Shown: piece by piece, positions 15,361 to 24,551 of the stretch
Numbering within the stretch: the stretch's first letter is position 1
How the letters are laid out: each line of letters begins with the position of its first letter
Source of the DNA: JALCSJ01 sp036788835
Lineage (GTDB): Bacteria > Bacillota > Negativicutes > Acidaminococcales > Acidaminococcaceae
DNA length: 64,000 nucleotides
Assembly: GCA_036788835.1 (NCBI GenBank)
Contig: DAIQMR010000007.1
Location: forward strand, 1-64,000
Reading direction: 5' to 3'
Made by a program: the position numbers and the translations under genes
Notes under the pieces: model-generated
The model's database searches: none
Told to the model about the DNA's origin: nothing
Seen by the model: the letters and a program-made list of their open reading frames with translations, nothing else

Positions 15361-16494
15361 ATGAAAATAACTAATTTGCGAATGGAAAATTTTCGCAATT
15401 ATGTAAGTGTTAGTTTACCTTTGGATAATAATATAAATATTATTTACGGTGATAATGCCCAGGGGAAAACCAATTTTCTGGAAGCTATTTATTATACTGC
15501 TTTTGGTCTGCCGGCCAGAACCAGAAATGAAGATGAATTGGTTAGATTTACCACTGACAGTTTTTGTTCTGAGGTTAAGTTCACTAATAATTACACGGAA
15601 AATAAAATTACCGTAAAAAGATGGCAGCAACTGAATAAATGGAAAAAAGAAATATTTTTCAATGATAAAAAAATTTCTGCTAAGGAGCATTACGGACTGT
15701 TTAACGTAGTGCTTTTTGCCCCTGATGATCTACAGATTGTCAAAGGAGAACCTGGTTTAAGAAGAAAATTTTTAGATATGGAAATTGCTCAGACTAATAA
15801 ATATTATTACGAGTTATTAGTTAAGTATAATAAAATATTGTCGCAAAGAAATAAATTTCTTAAAAACGCCAGGGAAACAGCAAAAACAGATGAAAAACAG
15901 CTCAAAATTTGGGATGGGGAATTATCTGACGTAGCTGCAGAAGTTGTGATGATTCGCTTGGTTGCCTTGGAGAAAGTCAGCAAAATAACTACAGAAATTT
16001 ATAGCAAAATTACCGAAGCTAAAGAAAATTTTAGTATTGATTATCTTTTAAAAACAGCACAAGATAGTGAAATTGAGAATAAATTTCAAGAAAAAGCAGA
16101 ATTTAAGGAATTTTATCTGCAGGAATTAAAAAAAAGGCGAAATTTAGATGTTTTACGCGGTTATACCAGTATTGGTCCTCATAGGGATGACTTGGTTATT
16201 AAAGTAAATAACAATAATTTGCGTTCTTTTGGCTCCCAGGGACAACAAAGAAGCGGCGCCTTAGCTTTAAAATTGGCAGAACTGGAATTTATCAAAGAAA
16301 GCAAAGAAGAATATCCTGTGTTGCTTTTAGATGATGTTATGAGTGAATTGGACATTAACAGACGTAAGCAGTTATTAACTTTTATTAATGGTAAAGTTCA
16401 GACTTTTTTGACTGTGAATGATAAAGAATTAGGAAAATATTTACCTGACAGCAAGTTTTTTTATGTGAAAAATGGTAGTATAAGTGAGGAATAA
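15361..16494 (+). CDS. recF: DNA replication and repair protein RecF
   Basis: A 377-residue SMC-like ATPase: Walker A GDNAQGKTNFLEA at about 30-42, the signature GSQGQQRSGALALKLAEL, and Walker B LLLDDVMSELD near the C-terminus. It loads RecA at gapped DNA with RecO and RecR. It starts four bases after the dnaN stop and overlaps or abuts the next gene. Confidence 0.97.
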   Translation: MKITNLRMENFRNYVSVSLPLDNNINIIYGDNAQGKTNFLEAIYYTAFGLPARTRNEDELVRFTTDSFCSEVKFTNNYTENKITVKRWQQLNKWKKEIFFNDKKISAKEHYGLFNVVLFAPDDLQIVKGEPGLRRKFLDMEIAQTNKYYYELLVKYNKILSQRNKFLKNARETAKTDEKQLKIWDGELSDVAAEVVMIRLVALEKVSKITTEIYSKITEAKENFSIDYLLKTAQDSEIENKFQEKAEFKEFYLQELKKRRNLDVLRGYTSIGPHRDDLVIKVNNNNLRSFGSQGQQRSGALALKLAELEFIKESKEEYPVLLLDDVMSELDINRRKQLLTFINGKVQTFLTVNDKELGKYLPDSKFFYVKNGSISEE

Positions 16495-16495
16495 T

Positions 16496-17254
16496 GTGAA
16501 GGAACTGGAAAGTTGGATATTAAAAGGTCTAAAAACCAATTTTTCTAAGGAGAAATACCTTTTGTATTATCTTCGGGCTAATTGGGATAAAATAGTAGGA
16601 GAAGTTACTGCTAAACACGCCCAGCCTGTTCGACTCATTAACGGGGTGTTAACCGTGAATACAGATAATGCTGCCTGGTCCAATAATCTTTTAATGTTAA
16701 AAAAACAAGTATTGGGAAAAATTAATGGCTTTATGCCTGTGGAAGCTGGACGTAAACATGCTTTTAAGTTAAAAGATTTAAAATTTTTTACAGGAAGCCT
16801 GCCAGCGGAAGAATCTGTAGAGCAAGTAGAAGAAAGACCTTTTATTCCCAAACTTGATCCTAAGCGAAGATGTCCTGAATGTGGCGTGCCTCTTTTGCCG
16901 GGAGAAAAAATCTGCGGCTGTTGCGAAAGAAAAGAGGCCGGCGTTATTCGGCAGCAAATTCACAAAATGTTGTGTAGGGTACCATGGTTACAACATAGTG
17001 ATTGTGTAAAACAGGTAAATTGTGATAGAATAACATTTAATGGTGTTAAAGCTTCTTTGCTGGAAAATGCAATTTGGCAGGCTTTAAAAAAAGAAGCAAC
17101 TCCTGCAGAAAAGCTTTTTCCGGTTATGCTGGAAAGATCTTTAACCCCCGATCAAGTTACAGAAGAAATACTGAAGAAAGCTTTGGCAAGATACAAAAGG
17201 AGCAGAATTTATGTTTCTCCATCTAGGAAACAACTACATAATAAACAAAAATGA
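16496..17254 (+). CDS. dciA: DciA-like protein (DUF721) with a zinc-ribbon-like insertion
   Basis: The N-terminal 90 residues (WILKGLKTNFSKEKYLLYYL..., NWDKIVGEVTAKHAQPVRL, GVLTVNTDNAAWSNNLLMLK) match the DUF721/DciA fold, the ancestral loader of the DnaB helicase. Then comes CPECGVPLLPGEKICGCC, a probable zinc ribbon (about 127-145 from this start), and a basic C-terminal tail. I chose GTG at 16496 with GAGGA five bases upstream; an in-frame GTG at 16484 would overlap recF by 11 bases. A replication role fits its place after recF. Confidence 0.85.
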   Translation: MKELESWILKGLKTNFSKEKYLLYYLRANWDKIVGEVTAKHAQPVRLINGVLTVNTDNAAWSNNLLMLKKQVLGKINGFMPVEAGRKHAFKLKDLKFFTGSLPAEESVEQVEERPFIPKLDPKRRCPECGVPLLPGEKICGCCERKEAGVIRQQIHKMLCRVPWLQHSDCVKQVNCDRITFNGVKASLLENAIWQALKKEATPAEKLFPVMLERSLTPDQVTEEILKKALARYKRSRIYVSPSRKQLHNKQK

Positions 17255-17438
17255 GATAATAGGTATTTTTGATATTAAGAAAAAAAGAGCTAATATTTAT
17301 AAGTTTTTTTTAAAGCCTAAATTGTGCGAAAAAAATATTATAGATTTAACTAATAAATTTGAGCCGGTAAGTTGTATTTTGACAACGGATAAAATTATCT
17401 TGTCAAGTATTTCCAGCCTGACTTTAAAGAACAGATAA
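17211..17438 (+). CDS. remB: RemB/DUF370 family protein
   Basis: A 75-residue protein, MFLHLGNNYIINKNEIIGIFD..., matching the DUF370 family (B. subtilis YaaB/RemB), which occupies the same recF-gyrB interval there. It overlaps the end of dciA by 44 bases. Relatives influence matrix gene expression; the role here is unknown. Confidence 0.85.
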   Translation: MFLHLGNNYIINKNEIIGIFDIKKKRANIYKFFLKPKLCEKNIIDLTNKFEPVSCILTTDKIILSSISSLTLKNR

Positions 17439-17464
17439 TTGTTAAAAGGAGAGGTTCGGTTTTT

Positions 17465-19405
17465 ATGGCTAAAAACACAATTAACATCGAAGAAGAAATT
17501 GCTGTCCATGGAGATTACGGCGCTGACCAAATACAGGTTTTAGAGGGATTGGAAGCAGTTCGCAAGCGTCCCAGCATGTATATCGGCAGCATTAGCAACA
17601 GAGGTCTCCATCATTTGGTTTATGAAGTTATTGATAATAGTATTGATGAGGCTCTAGCCGGTTACTGCGATCATATTAAGGTTTATATTCATCAGGATAA
17701 TAGTATTACGGTTATTGATAATGGCCGAGGTATTCCTGTAGGTATGCATAAAACCGGTAAACCTGCTATCGAAGTAGTTATGACTATTTTGCATGCCGGG
17801 GGCAAGTTCGGCGACGGCGGGTACAAAGTCTCCGGTGGCTTACACGGAGTAGGTGTTTCCTGCGTGAATGCTTTGAGTAAATCTATGATTGTTGATGTCC
17901 GTAAAGAAGGTAAAATTTATTCTATTGAATTTGCCAAGGGTAAGACAGTCAAGCCTTTGTATGAGAAGGGAACCTGCGATGCCAAAGAAACCGGTACTTC
18001 CGTGACTTTCTGGCCTGACGACAGCATATTTACGGAAACTGTTTACAGTTATGATACCTTGAAGCTGAGAATCAGAGAGCTGGCTTTCTTGAATAAGGGT
18101 ATTAAGATTGAATTAATCGATGACAGAACCGGTGCCGATGAAATATTCCACTACGAGGGCGGTATTGTTTCTTTTGTAGAATATTTGAACAAGGCTAAAG
18201 AACCCCTTCATGAAAAACCGATTTATATTGAAGGAGAAAAAGATAATAATATTGTAGAAGTGGCTATGCAGTACACGGATGGCTATACGGAAAACATCTA
18301 TACTTTCGTTAATAATATCAATACCGAAGAAGGTGGTACCCATTTAGTAGGTTTGAAACAGGCTTTGACCAGAACCATTAATGGATATGCCAGAAAAAAC
18401 GGGATGCTAAAAGATAACGAAGAAAATCTTTCCGGCGATGATGTACGGGAGGGTTTGACCTGCGTTATGAGTCTGAAGGTTTTGGACCCTCAATTTGAAG
18501 GCCAGACTAAAACAAAATTAGGTAACAGTGAAGTTAAAGGTATTGTTGACACAATGGTCAGTGATGCTTTAGGTGAATATTTTGAGGAAAATCCTGCAGT
18601 GGCCAAGAAGGTTGTGGAGAAATCCATTCTTTCTTCCAGAGCCAGGGCTGCTGCCAGAAAAGCCCGGGACTTAACCAGGAGAAAGAGTGCCTTAGAGGTC
18701 AGTGCCCTTCCCGGCAAATTGGCGGACTGCTCCAGCAAAAGCGCCGAAGACACGGAAATCTATATTGTAGAGGGTGATTCCGCCGGTGGTTCTGCTAAGC
18801 AGGGACGTGACAGGGAATATCAGGCCATCCTGCCTTTAAGGGGCAAAATTTTGAACGTAGAAAAAGCCAGGTTAGACAGGATGCTCAGCAATAACGAAAT
18901 TCGTTCCATGATTACCGCTTTTGGCTGCGGTATCGGTAACGAATTCGATATTAGCAAGGCCCGTTACGGCAAGGTCATTATTATGACCGATGCTGATGTG
19001 GACGGGGCTCACATTCGTACTTTGCTTTTGACTTTCTTCTATCGCTTTATGCAGCCTATGATTAAAGCCGGTCATGTATTTATTGCTCAGCCGCCTTTGT
19101 ATTTAATCAGAAAAGGCCAGAAGCATACCTATGCTTACAGTGATGATGAATTGCAGAAGAAGCTGGACGAAGTAGGCAGAGACAATAGTCCCTACGTACA
19201 GAGATACAAAGGTCTAGGCGAAATGAACCCGGAGCAATTATGGGAAACCACTATGGACCCCAGCAAACGTACGGTTTTGCAGGTTCAGATGGAAGATGCT
19301 GCCAATGCTGATGCTATTTTCTCCGTATTAATGGGAGATAAGGTAGAACCCAGACGGCAATTTATTGAAGAAAATGCCGGTAAGGTTACTAATTTGGATT
19401 TCTAA
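17465..19405 (+). CDS. gyrB: DNA gyrase subunit B
   Basis: A 646-residue GHKL ATPase plus TOPRIM subunit. ATP-site segments are EVIDNSIDEALAGYCD, IDNGRGIPVGMH and GGLHGVGVSCVNALS. The TOPRIM part has EGDSAGGSAKQGRDREYQAILPL with the acidic residue of EGDSAGG and DADVDGAHI. The length matches Gram-positive GyrB without the large enterobacterial insert. AAAGGAGAGG lies about 10 bases before the ATG. It pairs with gyrA 1.5 kb downstream, after two interposed genes. Confidence 0.98.
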   Translation: MAKNTINIEEEIAVHGDYGADQIQVLEGLEAVRKRPSMYIGSISNRGLHHLVYEVIDNSIDEALAGYCDHIKVYIHQDNSITVIDNGRGIPVGMHKTGKPAIEVVMTILHAGGKFGDGGYKVSGGLHGVGVSCVNALSKSMIVDVRKEGKIYSIEFAKGKTVKPLYEKGTCDAKETGTSVTFWPDDSIFTETVYSYDTLKLRIRELAFLNKGIKIELIDDRTGADEIFHYEGGIVSFVEYLNKAKEPLHEKPIYIEGEKDNNIVEVAMQYTDGYTENIYTFVNNINTEEGGTHLVGLKQALTRTINGYARKNGMLKDNEENLSGDDVREGLTCVMSLKVLDPQFEGQTKTKLGNSEVKGIVDTMVSDALGEYFEENPAVAKKVVEKSILSSRARAAARKARDLTRRKSALEVSALPGKLADCSSKSAEDTEIYIVEGDSAGGSAKQGRDREYQAILPLRGKILNVEKARLDRMLSNNEIRSMITAFGCGIGNEFDISKARYGKVIIMTDADVDGAHIRTLLLTFFYRFMQPMIKAGHVFIAQPPLYLIRKGQKHTYAYSDDELQKKLDEVGRDNSPYVQRYKGLGEMNPEQLWETTMDPSKRTVLQVQMEDAANADAIFSVLMGDKVEPRRQFIEENAGKVTNLDF

Positions 19406-19427
19406 TTGAAAGTAGGGTGAAGGAACT

Positions 19428-20132
19428 GTGCAGATTAAGTTACCGGCAGGTACTTTTACAGTGCCTCAAGCCCCATGTTACGAAAAGAAAAGTCTTATTG
19501 TGGCCGGAGGCCGCAGACCTGACAAAAATTGGCTGGCAACTATGGCCCGTGATTGTACAGTGTGGGCGGCAGACCGGGGTGCCGATTATTGCCGGGAGGC
19601 AGGAATCAAAGTTTCCTATCTTTATGGGGACAGAGACAGCGTGAATCCGGCGGACTGGGCGGCTATTGCCGCAACCAATCCTGTGATTAAAACTTTTCCT
19701 CCGGCGAAAAACGATACAGACTTAACCTTAGTTTTGCAGGATTTGCCTCTTTCCGCTGTGGTAATTGCCACCGGTATTTGGGGAGGCAGGGCAGATCATC
19801 TATATGCTAATATTTTTTCTTTGTATGCGGCTAAACAAAGAGGTCAAGGAGCGGTGCTTTTAGCCGATGCTTCCGAGGTAATGCTGCTTTTGGCAGCAGG
19901 AGAAGAAGCGGCTTTTACGGTAGCGGGTGTTTTGCCTCATGCGGTGAGTCTCTTGCCCCTGGGGCCGGAGAACAAGGTTTCCGTAGAAGGGGTCCAATGG
20001 CCCTTAGAGCAGGCAGATTTGTTGATGACACATCCTTATGCAATCAGTAATGTTATGCAGCAAGAGACCATGACAGTTAGTTGTACGAAAGGCAGCATTG
20101 GTTTTTACCTTAATTTTAAGGATGGTACCTAA
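19428..20132 (+). CDS. thiN: Thiamine pyrophosphokinase
   Basis: A 234-residue protein with IVAGGRRPDKNWL, AADRGADYCREAGI, YGDRDSV (the family's GDxDS), PPAKNDTDLTLVL and the TGIWGGRADHLYANIF segment, the metal and substrate sites of thiamine diphosphokinases. It converts thiamine to thiamine diphosphate with ATP. The start is GTG at 19428. Its place between gyrB and gyrA is unusual; the gene is usually near rpe/rsgA in Firmicutes. It sits two bases before the permease gene. Confidence 0.87.
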   Translation: MQIKLPAGTFTVPQAPCYEKKSLIVAGGRRPDKNWLATMARDCTVWAADRGADYCREAGIKVSYLYGDRDSVNPADWAAIAATNPVIKTFPPAKNDTDLTLVLQDLPLSAVVIATGIWGGRADHLYANIFSLYAAKQRGQGAVLLADASEVMLLLAAGEEAAFTVAGVLPHAVSLLPLGPENKVSVEGVQWPLEQADLLMTHPYAISNVMQQETMTVSCTKGSIGFYLNFKDGT

Positions 20133-20134
20133 TT

Positions 20135-20902
20135 ATGTGGGAATATGAAACAGGCTGTTTGTTTTTTGTTTTTGGAGCCGGGCTTATCGGTGCTTTTATT
20201 GATGCAGTGGTAGGCGGCGGAGGATTGGTTACTACGCCTGCTTTGTTGGCAGTAGGGCTTCCGGTGGCTACGGCCCTGGGATCCAATAAATTAGGCAGCG
20301 TTTTCGGCACCTTTACCAGCGCTTTTACTTTTTGGCGGCACAATCGTATTGATAAAAAAACCGTCATGAAATTAGTTCCCTTGTCTTTTTTGGGTTCAGG
20401 GCTAGGTGCTTATCTGGTTTATTTATTACCGGAAAAACTTATGAAAAACATCGTTGTGCTGGCTTTGGTGGTGGTAGCGGTGTATACCTATCGCCGGAAA
20501 GACTGGGGCGATGTTAATAAGTTGAAAGACTTTACCTCAGGAGTTGCGGTGCTAGTAGTAACTCTTGCCTTTGGTCTTGGATTTTATGATGGATTTTTCG
20601 GTCCGGGGACCGGCAGTTTTTTAATTTTTATGTTTTTATATTTAGGTTTTAATTTTGTCTTCGCCGCCGGCAATGCCAAGGCCTTAAACCTGGCCAGCGG
20701 TTTGGGAGCACTGTTAGTTTTTAGTTTAACCGGTTCCATTAATATTCCTTATGCCCTTACCATGGCGTCAGGACAGATAATCGGGGCAAGAATGGGAGCC
20801 AAGCTCGCTATTGCTAAAGGAGCATCCTATGTCAAACCATTGTATTTAACAGTAACCACTTTGCTTATTGGCAAACAGGTTTACGATTTATTATTTAAAT
20901 AG
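20135..20902 (+). CDS. TauE/SafE (TSUP) family membrane permease
   Basis: A 255-residue protein with about eight membrane segments. The N-terminal GAFIDAVVGGGGLVTTPALLAVGLP and ALGSNKLGS, and the later GFYDGFFGPGTGSFLIFMFLYLG, are the paired signature repeats of the TSUP family (sulfite, sulfonate or other organic-anion export or import). The substrate cannot be told. It follows thiN by two bases and ends 22 bases before gyrA, so it is likely part of the gyr transcription unit. Confidence 0.88.
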   Translation: MWEYETGCLFFVFGAGLIGAFIDAVVGGGGLVTTPALLAVGLPVATALGSNKLGSVFGTFTSAFTFWRHNRIDKKTVMKLVPLSFLGSGLGAYLVYLLPEKLMKNIVVLALVVVAVYTYRRKDWGDVNKLKDFTSGVAVLVVTLAFGLGFYDGFFGPGTGSFLIFMFLYLGFNFVFAAGNAKALNLASGLGALLVFSLTGSINIPYALTMASGQIIGARMGAKLAIAKGASYVKPLYLTVTTLLIGKQVYDLLFK

Positions 20903-20924
20903 AGAAAAAGGATTGGTGAAGAAA

Positions 20925-23408
20925 GTGGACGAAAATCAGAACGGGACACCCATAGCCAGCAAGGTTATTCCTGTCAATTTGGAAGATGAAATGCAAAAGT
21001 CCTATATCGATTACGCCATGAGCGTTATTGTGCAAAGGGCTTTGCCCGATGTTCGGGACGGCCTGAAGCCTGTTCATAGGCGTATTCTTTATGCCATGAA
21101 CGAAGCAGGGATGACACCTACGAAGGCCTACAAAAAATCTGCCCGTATCGTCGGTGATGTTTTAGGTAAATATCATCCCCATGGTGATTCCTCTGTTTAT
21201 GATGCTATTGTCCGTCTGGCTCAGGATTTCTCTACCAGGTATTTAATGGTGGACGGCCATGGTAACTTTGGCAGCGTAGATGGTGACCCGGCGGCAGCTA
21301 TGCGTTATACGGAAGTCCGTATGGGCAAAATTGCTACGGAGATGCTGGAAGATATCGAAAAAGATACTGTGGATTTCATCCCTAACTATGATGAATCTTT
21401 GAAAGAACCAGTGGTTCTGCCTTCTAAAGTGCCAGCTCTGCTCATTAATGGTTCTGCAGGTATTGCCGTTGGTATGGCTACCAACATTCCCCCTCATAAT
21501 CTAGGGGAAGTAGTGGACGGCCTGATTATGCTCATTGATAATCCCGAGGCTACCGTGGAAGACCTGATGAGCAAGGTCAAGGGCCCGGATTTTCCTACAG
21601 GAGCTCAGATTCTTGGCTTAAGCGGTATTAAGTCTGCCTATACAACAGGCAGGGGCGTGGTCAAGGTGAGAGCCAAAGCCACTATCGAACCCATGCCTAA
21701 AAATAAGCATAAAATTATCGTTTCCGAAATTCCCTATCAGGTGAACAAAGCAAAATTAATCGAAGATATTGCTCATTTAGTTCAAGATAAGACTATTGAA
21801 GGGATTACGGATTTACGGGACGAAAGTGACCGTAAAGGCATGCGGATAGTTATTGAGCTGCGGGCCGATGCGGTTCCGGATATTGTTTTAAATAAGCTGT
21901 ATAAACACACCCAGATGCAGGATTCCTTTGGTATCATTATGCTGGCCTTGGTAAATAACCATCCCAGGATTTTGAATCTGAAACAAATTATGGAATACTA
22001 TCTGGAACACCAAAAGGTAGTTATTACTCGCCGGACCAAGTACGAACTGGCCAAGGCAAAAGACAGGGCGCATATTTTGGAAGGATTAAAAATAGCCCTG
22101 GATAATTTGGATGCGGTTATTTCTACCATTCGGGAAAGCGAAAACGCCGATATTGCCAAAGAAGCCTTAATGGAGAGGTTCAAGCTTAGCGACAAGCAGG
22201 CCCAGGCTATTTTGGACATGAGACTCCAACGCCTAACCGGTTTGGAAAGAAAGAAGATTGAAGACGAATATCACGATGTGTTGGAAACCATTGCTTATTT
22301 GGAGAGTATTTTGGCAGATGAGCAAAAGGTTTGGGGCATTATCAAAGAAGATATGCTGGATGTGAAAAAGCGTTTCGGAGATGCCAGAAGAACCGATATT
22401 GTTCCCGATACCAGCGAAATCAATGTGGAAGATTTAATTGCTCAGGAAGATGTGGTTATTACCATTAGCCATCAAGGATACATAAAACGCCAGGCTTTAT
22501 CCAACTTCCGGACCATGAACAGAGGCACTAAGGGTGTAATGGGGGGCGGCGGCAAGACCGACGACTTCTCAGAGCATATCTTCATGGCTACTACTCACGA
22601 TAATATTCTGTTCTTTACCAACAGAGGCAGAGTGTATAGACAAAAGGGTTACGAAATTCCTGAATTTAAGCGTCAGGCTAAAGGCACGGCTATTGTTAAT
22701 CTTCTGCCGGTAACCGGCGGAGAAAAAATTACAGCTGTTATTGCCGTAGCAGATAATATGGAAGCAGATCAGGATAAATTCATGTTCATGGCCACCAACC
22801 AAGGAACCGTGAAAAAGACCCCTGTTAAGGACTTTAATTCTGCCCGGAGAGCCGGTCTCATTGCTATTAATCTGGATGAAGGAGAGCAGCTCATTGATGT
22901 GAAGCTCACTGATGGCAATAGTCAGGTGCTTTTGGCTACCAACGGCGGCTACGCTATCCGCTTCGGTGAAGAGGATGTCCGTCCTATGGGCAGAACCGCT
23001 CACGGCGTCCGTGGTATCTCTCTTCGCAAAGAGGACACGGTAGTCTCTATGGACTGCTGCAATGATGAAGCCATAGAAGTACTTACGGCCAGCGAATTAG
23101 GTATGGGCAAACGTACCAGTCTGGGAGATTACAGAAAGCAAACCAGGGGAGGCAAAGGTATCATCAACCTGAAAATCACTCCTAAAACCGGTGGAATTGT
23201 AGGCTCTAAGATTATTAATAATGACCAGGAAGTAATCTTTATTACAACCTCCGGCGTTATTAACCGTCAGGAAGCTAAGAATATCTCCACCTATAAACGG
23301 AATACCCAGGGCGTGAAGCTGGTTAATCTGGATGACGGGGACAAGCTTGCTGCTTTGGCCGTAGTGTCTCCTATGGACGACGGGGAAGAAGAAACCACTG
23401 AAGAATAA
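20925..23408 (+). CDS. gyrA: DNA gyrase subunit A
   Basis: An 827-residue subunit. The breakage-reunion part has QRALPDVRDGLKPVHRRILYAM, the quinolone-pocket HGDSSVYDAIVRLAQDF (serines intact, so no obvious fluoroquinolone resistance) and the active-site tyrosine in AAMRYTEVRM. The C-terminal beta-pinwheel has a GyrA-box-like QTRGGKG, the negative-supercoiling signature. The GTG at 20925 with GGTGA five bases upstream is preferred; another GTG three codons earlier (20916) is possible. A DnaA-box cluster follows the gene. Confidence 0.97.
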   Translation: MDENQNGTPIASKVIPVNLEDEMQKSYIDYAMSVIVQRALPDVRDGLKPVHRRILYAMNEAGMTPTKAYKKSARIVGDVLGKYHPHGDSSVYDAIVRLAQDFSTRYLMVDGHGNFGSVDGDPAAAMRYTEVRMGKIATEMLEDIEKDTVDFIPNYDESLKEPVVLPSKVPALLINGSAGIAVGMATNIPPHNLGEVVDGLIMLIDNPEATVEDLMSKVKGPDFPTGAQILGLSGIKSAYTTGRGVVKVRAKATIEPMPKNKHKIIVSEIPYQVNKAKLIEDIAHLVQDKTIEGITDLRDESDRKGMRIVIELRADAVPDIVLNKLYKHTQMQDSFGIIMLALVNNHPRILNLKQIMEYYLEHQKVVITRRTKYELAKAKDRAHILEGLKIALDNLDAVISTIRESENADIAKEALMERFKLSDKQAQAILDMRLQRLTGLERKKIEDEYHDVLETIAYLESILADEQKVWGIIKEDMLDVKKRFGDARRTDIVPDTSEINVEDLIAQEDVVITISHQGYIKRQALSNFRTMNRGTKGVMGGGGKTDDFSEHIFMATTHDNILFFTNRGRVYRQKGYEIPEFKRQAKGTAIVNLLPVTGGEKITAVIAVADNMEADQDKFMFMATNQGTVKKTPVKDFNSARRAGLIAINLDEGEQLIDVKLTDGNSQVLLATNGGYAIRFGEEDVRPMGRTAHGVRGISLRKEDTVVSMDCCNDEAIEVLTASELGMGKRTSLGDYRKQTRGGKGIINLKITPKTGGIVGSKIINNDQEVIFITTSGVINRQEAKNISTYKRNTQGVKLVNLDDGDKLAALAVVSPMDDGEEETTEE

Positions 23409-23451
23409 ATCTACAAATCTATATCTTGTGGCTCTGGCATAAAATGCAAAA

Positions 23452-23492
23452 TTATACACAAGTTATCAACAGGCTGTGGATAATGTGGATAA
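23452..23492. promoter_or_regulatory. Cluster of four DnaA boxes after gyrA
   Basis: Within 41 bases are TTATACACA (23452-23460), TTATCAACA (23463-23471), TGTGGATAA (23475-23483) and TGTGGATAA (23484-23492), two in each orientation. This is as dense as the clusters beside dnaA, about 9.5 kb away. Confidence 0.85.
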
Positions 23493-23542
23493 AGGATAGA
23501 GTATAGGTAATTTTACCCTAAAAACCTTAAATAAATAGCAAA

Positions 23543-23583
23543 AACAAGGAGTTATCCACCGTATCTGTGGATAACTCCTTGTT
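23543..23583 (+). terminator. 17-bp perfect hairpin carrying a DnaA-box sequence in each arm
   Basis: AACAAGGAGTTATCCAC (23543-23559) and its exact complement (23567-23583) enclose a 7-base loop. Each arm contains TTATCCAC or its reverse. It is placed like a gyrA terminator but lacks a T run (GTTAAATT follows), so it may be a protein-binding site as well. Confidence 0.7.
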
Positions 23584-23684
23584 AAATTGTGGAAAACCTA
23601 ATCAATAGTGAATAGTAAAATCCTAGATATAGGATTAGAAAAGACTCTTTTAGCGTCACCGTCTTACTAAAGCCAAATTCTTTC

Positions 23685-23713
23685 TTGCGCGAATTCTAAA
23701 AAAATGCTATAAT
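23685..23713 (+). promoter_or_regulatory. Promoter of rpsF-ssb-rpsR
   Basis: TTGCGC (23685-23690) and TATAAT (23708-23713) are 17 bases apart, leaving a leader of about 70 bases before rpsF. Confidence 0.75.
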
Positions 23714-23748
23714 CTTTAAGCTGTATATATGAAAGTATATACTTCTTC

Positions 23749-23769
23749 TGCTCCCGTGATAGAGGAGCA
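23749..23769 (+). promoter_or_regulatory. Leader hairpin, candidate S6:S18 binding site
   Basis: TGCTCC and GGAGCA close a small hairpin holding a CCG element just before the rpsF ribosome site. In many bacteria the rpsF leader has a small CCG-containing hairpin bound by the S6:S18 dimer for feedback. The assignment rests on position and this element only. Confidence 0.45.
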
Positions 23770-23792
23770 AATCCAAAGGAGGAGGTGATTTC

Positions 23793-24077
23793 GTGAATAA
23801 CTACGAAGTCATGTACATCGTTAAACCTATCGAAGAGGACGCATTTGCTGCTGTCGTAAAGAAATTCGATGATTTGCTGGTTGCTAATGGTGCTACAGTA
23901 GAAAAATCTGAAAAGCTGGGTAAAAAACACTTGGCTTACGAGATTCAAGACTTTAAAGAAGGCTTATATGTTCTGACCACTTTCAGTGCTGAACCTAAAG
24001 CTGTTAAAGAGCTTGACCGTGTAATGAAGATTACTGAAGAACTTTTGCGTCATATGATTATTAAAAAAGACGAATAA
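23793..24077 (+). CDS. rpsF: Ribosomal protein S6
   Basis: A 94-residue protein starting with GTG, MNNYEVMYIVKPIEEDAF, with the S6 segment KKHLAYEIQDFKEGLYVL. AGGAGGTGA lies six bases upstream. It binds 16S rRNA with S18, encoded two genes downstream, with ssb between them: the common rpsF-ssb-rpsR operon. Confidence 0.97.
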   Translation: MNNYEVMYIVKPIEEDAFAAVVKKFDDLLVANGATVEKSEKLGKKHLAYEIQDFKEGLYVLTTFSAEPKAVKELDRVMKITEELLRHMIIKKDE

Positions 24078-24097
24078 GCAGAGGGAGGTAGATTAGT

Positions 24098-24535
24098 ATG
24101 AACAGGATTATCCTCATGGGCCGCCTTACCAGGGACCCGGAAGTGCGTATTACACCAACGGAGAAAACCGTTTGCACATTTACCTTAGCTGTTGATCGCC
24201 CATTCACCGGAAAAGATGGACAAAGAGAAGCAGATTTTATCAACATCGTTGTATGGGGTAAATCTGCGGAATTATGTGGAAACAATGTTTCCAAGGGACA
24301 AAGACTCTTAGTGGAAGGCCGTTTACAACTGCGTAATTACGTAGGCAAAGACGGCAATAAACGCTATGTTACCGAAGTTATCGCAGACCGTATTGAGTTC
24401 ATTGAGCGCAAGAGCTCAGGGACTAACCCGGCCGCTGTTAAACCTGCCGGTGGCACAGAGGAAAAAACAGAAGAGAAAACCGGCATGGAGAGCTTCGGTT
24501 CTACCGTTGGTTTTGATGAAGAGATCCCATTTTAA
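24098..24535 (+). CDS. ssb: Single-stranded DNA-binding protein
   Basis: A 145-residue OB-fold protein, MNRIILMGRLTRDPEVRITP..., with ADFINIVVWGKSAELC and LLVEGRLQLRNYVGKDGNKRY. The disordered tail ends FDEEIPF, the acidic tip that recruits replication and repair proteins. The usual ribosome site GAGGGAGGT precedes it. Confidence 0.97.
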   Translation: MNRIILMGRLTRDPEVRITPTEKTVCTFTLAVDRPFTGKDGQREADFINIVVWGKSAELCGNNVSKGQRLLVEGRLQLRNYVGKDGNKRYVTEVIADRIEFIERKSSGTNPAAVKPAGGTEEKTEEKTGMESFGSTVGFDEEIPF

Positions 24536-24551
24536 CAAGGGAGGTTAAAGA

